Assembly: GCA_030278955.1 (NCBI GenBank) | Contig: JAOANR010000010.1 | Span: forward strand, 21,420,444 to 21,484,443 | Source of the DNA: Hygrophila difformis | Lineage: Eukaryota; Streptophyta; Magnoliopsida; Lamiales; Acanthaceae | Length of the DNA: 64,000 nucleotides | Reading direction: 5' to 3' | In this document: positions 57,290-64,000 of the stretch, piece by piece | How positions within the stretch are numbered: position 1 is the stretch's first letter | How the letters are laid out: the number at the start of each line of letters is the position of its first letter | Program-made: the position numbers and the translations under genes | The notes under the pieces: model-generated | Told to the model about the DNA's origin: nothing | The model's input: only the letters and a program-made list of their open reading frames with translations | Databases searched by the model: none

Positions 57290-57845
57290 TTGGGCGCCAA
57301 CCGCCTTCTGGCGCGGAACCACGTTCCGCGACAAAATGGCTGTTACGCGACCAAGGTGTTTCAAGACACTTGTCTCCATAATTTAAAACCCTTTGTCGCG
57401 GAATACCTTGTCGCGGAGCCACGTTCCGCGACAAAACTGTCCATGCATAGCGACAAAGGAGCCAAACTCTTGCGTTTTGTCTTCATGGCTTTTTGTCGCG
57501 GAATCATCTTGTCGCGGAGCCACGTTCCGCGACAAAATCCCATTCTGAGACAGAAAAATTATGCCATGTTCCTTGATCTTTGAACACCTTGTCGCGGAAC
57601 ACCTTGTCGCGGAACCACGTTCCGCGACAAAATTTCCATGCATAGCGACAAGGGTTCAAATGCTTTAGGAATTTTATGAAAACACTTTGTCGCGATGTCA
57701 CTCTTGTCGCGGAACCACGTTCCGCGACAAAATCTTGCATAGCGACAAAGAAGCGTTATGCTGCAAAAAAAATTCTAAAAACTTGTCGGGATGTCCATGT
57801 CGCGGATCTCGGTCCGCGACAAAATTTATGATATCGCGACAAGGG
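57290..57845. repeat. Palindrome array, slot 2 of F
   Basis: About six units matching 23800-24352. Some words are restored relative to the C 5' LTR (GTCGCGGAG at 57516), others are changed (GTTACGCGACC near 57350). Confidence 0.85.
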
Positions 57846-60745
57846 TTCCTCTCCCTCTATTTAATCTCAAACAAACTTCATTCTCTCCCTATTTTATATT
57901 GCAACACTCACATCATAACCCCACGGGTTAGGATGTAACATTCTGGAATTGCAATATAGGGTGTTATGCGGCCCAAATTTTGATTCTCCATTTGCATCAC
58001 TTAACTGATTGAACCCTTGACTCATTAATGATTAAAGATTGAGATTAGCAATAATCAAACTTCAATAATCATCATGACTAAAGGACCTTTGTTCAATTGC
58101 CATTAAAACATTCTTGTATAAACAAAATCTCGATGGCTTAAACAGATAATCTGGACTGTAATTAATTATGGTAGGAAGGATTATTTAAGACCATCAATTG
58201 TGGACCCAATCCACAACCTTGCATGAGAAACCAATGTCTCTCATACAAGGGATCTTCTTTTATTTATTATTTATTTTGTCTTCGTGTGTTGTGTGGAACC
58301 ATTAGTAAAGAATACATCAGACTAATGTTGGCGGGTACTCCCTCATGGATAACTAGCTCGTATTCTGGGTATTAGTTACTAATTGTTATTTTGCATGGTC
58401 TGGATGGCTGTCAGTGGAAGCCTTGGCGGTTCGCCCATCCGGGGTTATAATAGCTGCTCGGCTGACTCCCATCCAGATACAGTTTTATTTTTATTATCTT
58501 AATTTCCAAACCTGAATCCCAATCCGTACTGGGAGTCAGTTGGCATCAGTCAATGCCAACTGATGATCATTATAGAAGGGAAGCATGTAGGTTTTTATCC
58601 GAATTCACAGACAGTGGAGGCCCAACTGGTGTTGACACCACCATTATAGGGTCTAAGCAGTCTAAATTCGCTCCATCCGAGTGATTAGGAAGTTGGACAG
58701 TAGATGTTTACAGTCCACCTGATTATTCTGCCATTACTTTGGTCCTTTGACCACTTCATTCTGTGTTTCACCTTCTGTTTAGACCCGCATTTATATTTTG
58801 GGTCAATTAATTTTACACTTCCACATATCTTTATGCATGATAATATTATATACTATTGTGGTCTGTACTTATTTTGGGATCCTTCCCTTGGACAATAGAA
58901 GTCTAGATCTTAAACAGATATTGCTTTATAAATTTCCAACAAAAACCTCTTTATAAAATCCGGATCTGAGTAAGGGATAAATTCTTCAGTTATGACTAAT
59001 TCATATTCTGTCAAGGGTTGTATTTTGGGAAATTAAGAAGCAGATTCAGCGATTAGGTCTCGCCTAGACTGAAAGGGTCTGTGTTTTAACTGAGAGTCTA
59101 GTACCTGACAGGGAATGATTTTCAAATCCATTATTTTCCAAAATTGCTGGTTGATGGAAATGTAAGATTAAGTGCTACACCGAGATGGGGTCCACTTGGA
59201 TTCAAATACAGTGTAGTAAATAATCTTAGAGGAACATCATCCAGGCCTTGGTTATTTTCCAAGATAGGGTTGAGTTTTCTTTCAACTGCTATCCTCTTCT
59301 GCCAAAGCCTACTTTTGAGTCCTGAGTGAGTGCATCCGGAACGAACTGATTTATTAGTTCGTTTCATTAGTTTGTATCTCATAATCACCCGGAAGGAAGT
59401 GAACACACTAGTGGTTCACTGAGAGCCGGGAATTCTTGATCCATACTCCTTCATTCTGATGGGGAGCTGTCTTTTACTACCAGGGTCATATTTTCAAAAC
59501 CTCCGAGTGATAGGTTTAAATGCTTTCTTTACCGCTTTCTTTTAACCGCTTTCATTAGAGGTCACTCGGTTGTATTGAGAGTTGTGTAACTGCCACTAGG
59601 ATTGACAGTTAAGGGATAGTTTAGGGCTGAATTCAAATCTTTGGGTGTGACATGGGAGAATGATAGTGGTACTTGTCATTTCAATAAATGATGTGTCGGG
59701 TGTTGCTTTTCCACCACAGATGAAGTAACACACCCAGGCCAGGGCAGTTACGAATCTGTGGTATCTTAGAATTTGCGGTCTTAAGAACATGTAAACTCAT
59801 ATTGCAAGTACCTGTCTGTTAAAGGGAAAGCCTTATTGAGAGCATGAGAATTAGCTATCTGATAGAATTATCCCAAACAAAGATCTGCGTGTGAAAATGG
59901 AAGTTTAATATTGCTGTATCTCACTCTTGTCCAATTTTCATTCTTTTCTTCCTGTCCTTTCTGTCTACATTGTGACTCAACTTCACGGTTGGCACAATGT
60001 AATTTTTCCTGCTTTCATAGATAATGTTTACCGCATTCTTAGAATAATTTGTACCCGCTTTCTAGAATAGATTTATTCGCTTTGTAGAGTAACTTAAATG
60101 CTTTTGTAACTTAGTTTAAATTCATGTCAGTAGTTGTTAATCATCTTTCAAACCTATTGAGCAATACGAATGGAAAATCTAGTAAAACGACGTGGGACCT
60201 GCTTCTATCGCACATCCTCCAGTGAACGATCCGGTCTTACTATAAATTACTGCAATTTTTGACACCGTGCGCTTTCGGGGGCACAGTTTCTTAACTACGA
60301 GCAATAAAAACATGACTACGTATAAATATATCCCTAATCACAACACCGCCATCATAAATTGGTTTCATTAAATAAAACCTAAACCAGGATCATGATTTTT
60401 TGGAAAATACTCATGTAGTGGGAATCTGTCAAAAAGTTTCATGGCAGGAACTCTTATGGCAAGAATTGATGAGAAGTATCATGGCATATCTGCCGGGGAT
60501 CCTCAGTGTGACAGGCTGAATGTCAACCTATCCCGGCTATGCCATGAGATTTGTCAACATTCCATGACAGAGAGGACCACAGCGCCATTTGAAACCAACG
60601 CACCACACTTGAGTAATAAAAAGACTAATAATCTTGATGTATCCCTAAACCCTTTCCCGTGAATCATAACGCTTTTCATTTAATAAATCTAACCTGGTAT
60701 AATTTTAGAAAAAGCTCGTGTTAATGAAACTTGTCAAAAGTTTCA

Positions 60746-60762
60746 TGGCGCCGTTGCCGGGG
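60746..60762 (+). other. Primer-binding site of F (tRNA-Asp type)
   Basis: TGGCGCCGTTGCCGGGG directly after the LTR. Confidence 0.9.
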
Positions 60763-60906
60763 AGGATGCAGCGCCGTTTTATTTAGAGAACTACATTCCT
60801 CATTGCTCCTAGATTAGCTTATACATATAATTATAAATAATCACCTTCAGAACCAATTCTAACCTGGGGATTGTACAGGTACTGTCATTATTGAAGCCGT
60901 TGTTCT

Positions 60907-63900
60907 ATGCAAAGGAGGAAGCAGACGCCAGCCGAGATCCCGTTTAATTCAGAGATAGAAAAGACAGCTCGACGTCTTAGGGCGGAGACTAAACGAAGAA
61001 GGGAACGGGAACGACAGGCACTACTTTCGCCAAGCACCAGCAGCGATATTTCCGAAATGGCAAACCCTGACATCCCACCAATCATTCAACCCAATCCCCC
61101 ACTTCACAACATTGAGGAAGACCCCGAAGATGCTGATCACGATGATTTGGATGATCCCCCTCCCCAGATCATACAAGGAGGTGGGAACCCACCAAACATG
61201 GAGCAGCAGCACTTCGAGGCACCCCCTCCCAACCCGAACCAAAACCCACCAAACAACCAAAACCAACCAAATCAGCAAAATTTCCCAAACCAACAGAATC
61301 AGCAATACCATAACCCCCATCAGAATCCCCCGAATCCGAATGATTTCAATGATCCGAGGAACTATTTCATGCCTCAGAACTACTACCCACAGCAGTACCA
61401 AGGCGGGCCTGAGAACAATCATCAAGCAGCAGCTGCTGCTGATTACATGCAGCCGATTTTAGAGCCATATCTGAACATTCCTGGACAAGCTCCATTCCTG
61501 GCCAGGAATTTCGAACTGAAACCGGCCCTAATCAATCTAGTCCAGAGCAACCAGTTTGCCGGAGCAAGTCATGAAGATCCCCATGATCACCTGCAAACCT
61601 TCCTAGAATTGTGTGACACGATCAAGAATCGTGATGTACCCGCAAACACTATTCGACTAAGGCTATTCCCCTTCTCTCTGACAAGCGGAGCACGAACATG
61701 GTACAAGTCACTGCCCGTAAATCAGAAGTCTACATGGGAAGATGTGATCAGAAACTTCCTAGCAAAATACTTCCCGGAGTCCAAGGTGGATGAATGCCGC
61801 TCCAAAATTGCGGAATTCAAGATGAAACCAGACGAGTCCTTGTATGATGCAAAGGAAAGATTCTTCAACCTGCTCAGGAAGTGTCCTCAACATGGCTTCC
61901 ATGACTGGGAGAGACTGAGAAAGTTCTACAGTGGTCTGACCCCAGCATGGAAATCCATGCTTGATGCTGCCGGTGGTCAACATTTGCTCTACATACCGAT
62001 GGACCAAGCCTGGGCAAAGATTGAAGCCATGAGTGTAAACCGTTCTGTTCTAACTGATGATGGTAATCTCACTCCCCCTCGTAGTTTATGTGTTGTAGGT
62101 ACAGTAGAGAAGTCAGACATTGAAAAGCTTCAAGAGCAAGTGGCAGCGTTGTCTGTAAATCAAGGAGTTGGAAGTTCTGCGCAGGGACAGCAAACTGATG
62201 TGATCTGTGGACTGTGTCAAGGTGCTCATGCAACTGACACATGCGAGCAAGTCACAGCTGAGAGCTGTAACTATGCAGGAGCTTTTCCAAATAGACACCC
62301 GAATTTGTCTTATTCAAACAACAACGCCTTAAACTCACATCTCTTGAATAAGCCACAGCAGCAATTCAACCCTCAGCAGAACCAAGGATTCAATCAGAAC
62401 AGGGGCCAACATTTCCAGAATCCAGGTTTCCAACCTCAGATCCAGCAGAGGCCGCCTCAGAATTTCCAGAACTTTCAGCCCAATCAGAGTTTCCAGCCTC
62501 AGTTTGTCCCAAACCAAGGCCAGTGGAATCAGAATCAGCATCAAAATCAGAATCAAATGCCTCCTTCAAGGCTTGAGAATCTGATGACTGATTTCATCAC
62601 TAGTCAGAAAGAGATCAACAATCAACTGCAAGCCTCCATCAGAAATGTGGAGACCCAAGTTACACAGATGGCTAATGAGATGCAGAAAAGGGACAAAGGA
62701 ACATTGCCTAGTACTGCGGAAAAGAACCCGCAATGCAAGGCAATAACCTTGAAATCTGGAAGAGTACTAGCTGGACCAAAGGGAGCAGATACTGGAACGG
62801 AATTTGAAGAAGATGATATTGTTGACAATGCTGGTAAGGAAGCTGATAATGGGAACGAAGTGGAAAAAGAGACAGCCGAATTGCAGACTGAAGCTGCGCC
62901 CAAAAAGGCTGAAACAGATAAGGGTACAGGTGAAGGTACAACTTCCTTCCCTTCACCACCAAAAATTGCTAATAACAAGTACATGCCCAGGATTCCTTAT
63001 CCTGCGCGGCTTAAAAATAAAGAACATGATCTTAAATTCAAGAAATTTCTGCAACGATTAAAGTCTGTAGAGATAACCATTCCTCTCACAGAAATGATTT
63101 CCGAAATGCCCATCTATGCTAAGTTCTTGAAAGAATTGATTTCAGGAAAAAGGCAGGTTGAGCAGGAAGAGGTAATTATTCTCAACAGCACATGCAGTGC
63201 CATCGTTCAGAGGAGAATGCCTGAAAAGAAAGAGGACCCCGGATGTTGCACACTCCCAGTACAATTCGGAAAGGCCAAAGTGAGTATGGGGCTCTGTGAT
63301 TTAGGATCAAGCATAAATGTGATGCCACTAGCTATGGCTGTTCGCCTTAAGCTTGGAGAAATTCAACCGGTCAAGATGAGACTGCAACTTGCAGACAGAT
63401 CGATCACTCAGCCCGTAGGAATCCTTAAGGATGTTGTGGTCAAAACCGGGCAGGTTCTTTTCCCGGTCGACTTCATCGTCCTCGACATTGAAGAGGATTC
63501 TGAAATGCCGCTTATCCTTGGACGCCCATTTCTAGCCACTGGTGGTGCACTGATTGACGCTAAATCCGGAAAAGTCACCTTAAGGGTCGATGGCGAGGAG
63601 ATCATCTTTGATATGGAGAAATTGCAGAAATTTCCGAATGACAGTTCTTGTTTCTCATTTGAAAATGTAATAGTTAGGGAAGAGCCAGACTCTGAACTTG
63701 ATTGTGAAATGATGCTGGATGAACTATCAAAGCAGGTACTGAAGCCTGCTGGCGTGGAGCACAAAGGATGCAAAGCCGTTCACTTTGCCGATCCCGAAAC
63801 AGGGGATTTGGAGGAATTTGACGGCATCGAATTCCATGATGACGCCAACCAAGAGGAAGAAGAGGATCCTGTACTGATGCAGGATCCCGAAGGTAAATCT

Positions 63901-64000
63901 GTTCTCCCACTACCCAATTTTCGCAAACTACTCCCTTCCGTTGAATGTCCACCAGAGCTTGAACTTAAAACACTACCCGATCATCTCAAGTACGCGTTTC
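60907..64000 (+). CDS. Element F gag-protease (partial, runs off the window)
   Basis: Same start as C ([14 protein letters not shown]). It carries the Gag domain, the zinc knuckle [13 protein letters not shown], the protease DLGSS and [11 protein letters not shown]. Relative to C it has in-frame losses in the Gln/Asn-rich stretch (one codon near 62360 and two near 62545) and scattered substitutions. I saw no stop codon in the aligned part. The frame is open at 64000, before RT. Confidence 0.85.
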   Translation, partial: MQRRKQTPAEIPFNSEIEKTARRLRAETKRRRERERQALLSPSTSSDISEMANPDIPPIIQPNPPLHNIEEDPEDADHDDLDDPPPQIIQGGGNPPNMEQQHFEAPPPNPNQNPPNNQNQPNQQNFPNQQNQQYHNPHQNPPNPNDFNDPRNYFMPQNYYPQQYQGGPENNHQAAAAADYMQPILEPYLNIPGQAPFLARNFELKPALINLVQSNQFAGASHEDPHDHLQTFLELCDTIKNRDVPANTIRLRLFPFSLTSGARTWYKSLPVNQKSTWEDVIRNFLAKYFPESKVDECRSKIAEFKMKPDESLYDAKERFFNLLRKCPQHGFHDWERLRKFYSGLTPAWKSMLDAAGGQHLLYIPMDQAWAKIEAMSVNRSVLTDDGNLTPPRSLCVVGTVEKSDIEKLQEQVAALSVNQGVGSSAQGQQTDVICGLCQGAHATDTCEQVTAESCNYAGAFPNRHPNLSYSNNNALNSHLLNKPQQQFNPQQNQGFNQNRGQHFQNPGFQPQIQQRPPQNFQNFQPNQSFQPQFVPNQGQWNQNQHQNQNQMPPSRLENLMTDFITSQKEINNQLQASIRNVETQVTQMANEMQKRDKGTLPSTAEKNPQCKAITLKSGRVLAGPKGADTGTEFEEDDIVDNAGKEADNGNEVEKETAELQTEAAPKKAETDKGTGEGTTSFPSPPKIANNKYMPRIPYPARLKNKEHDLKFKKFLQRLKSVEITIPLTEMISEMPIYAKFLKELISGKRQVEQEEVIILNSTCSAIVQRRMPEKKEDPGCCTLPVQFGKAKVSMGLCDLGSSINVMPLAMAVRLKLGEIQPVKMRLQLADRSITQPVGILKDVVVKTGQVLFPVDFIVLDIEEDSEMPLILGRPFLATGGALIDAKSGKVTLRVDGEEIIFDMEKLQKFPNDSSCFSFENVIVREEPDSELDCEMMLDELSKQVLKPAGVEHKGCKAVHFADPETGDLEEFDGIEFHDDANQEEEEDPVLMQDPEGKSVLPLPNFRKLLPSVECPPELELKTLPDHLKYAF

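Larger units (their letters stand above)
56026..60745 (+). repeat. 5' LTR of element F, 4720 bp
   Basis: Same order of parts as the C LTR: slot 1, promoter core with TATAAATA at 56646-56653, slot 2, hairpin near 58535, conserved block near 60190, duplicated U5 end with primer-site remnant near 60486. Ends GTCAAAAGTTTCA. Confidence 0.92.
56026..64000 (+). mobile_element. Element F: Athila-like retrotransposon, same family as C (5' part)
   Basis: Starts TGATAATGGCC inside D's right LTR; the left TSD should be GGCGC (56021-56025). LTR, primer site, leader and gag align with C with scattered substitutions and small indels. It runs off the window end in the protease-RT linker. Confidence 0.92.

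Overview
The window is repeat-dense plant nuclear DNA. It is almost entirely LTR retrotransposons of the Ty3/gypsy order, nested inside one another. The evidence is direct: gag-pol reading frames with RT, RNase H and DD35E integrase, tRNA-primed binding sites, polypurine tracts, TG...CA LTR ends and 5-bp target-site duplications (TSDs). The element types (Tekay-like with chromodomain, Athila-like with a tRNA-Asp primer site) and the long AT-rich flanks suggest a eudicot with a large genome. The species cannot be named from the sequence. No rRNA, tRNA, CRISPR array or intact ordinary host gene was seen.

Layout. 1-1506 is old AT-rich flank with degenerate repeats and perhaps one broken host exon. 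Element A (Tekay-like, minus strand) starts at 1507: its 3' LTR is 1507-5408 and carries a 1.24-kb Mutator/foldback-like DNA element with a 9-bp TSD. Its decayed pol and gag lie at 5658-10132. Solo LTR E (Athila-like, 10133-14702) splits gag. The 5' end of gag, a leader ORF and the tRNA-Met primer site follow to 16256. A's 5' LTR begins at 16257, contains another solo LTR, G (16365-18971), and is cut at 20688 by element D. D (Athila-like, minus strand, 20689 to beyond 56025) has no gag-pol. Its internal region (44943-53110) holds only accessory reading frames. D's left LTR was invaded by element C (plus strand, 22537-42501, TSD GTGGG, two 4713-bp LTRs), a young and almost complete Athila-like element. 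D's right LTR was invaded by element F (plus strand, 56026 to the window end), of the same family as C.

How the parts work together. C encodes Gag, protease, RT, RNase H and integrase, with one frameshift in RNase H. Downstream of pol, in the place where Athila-type elements carry their extra ORF, C has a two-exon F-box gene and D has a two-exon 587-aa ORF plus 215-aa and 491-aa ORFs. The 491-aa ORF resembles the plant transposon protein / Athila ORF1 type. In both cases the exon 1-exon 2 junction is in frame. In both elements the extra gene sits behind what looks like its own promoter.

Most unusual feature. Three Athila-like families in the window (C/F, D, E) carry clusters of short palindromic words in corresponding places: upstream of the U3 TATA box, in the transcribed part of the LTR and, in the full elements C and D, upstream of the internal promoter. 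Many units have the order forward-forward-reverse-reverse. The word differs by family (TTTGTCGCGGAA in C/F, TACGGCGCTATC in D, AATTCGAATT in E), while placement and topology are kept. In D, paired arms covary. This may be a coevolving recognition or RNA-structure system and is the best candidate for something undescribed.
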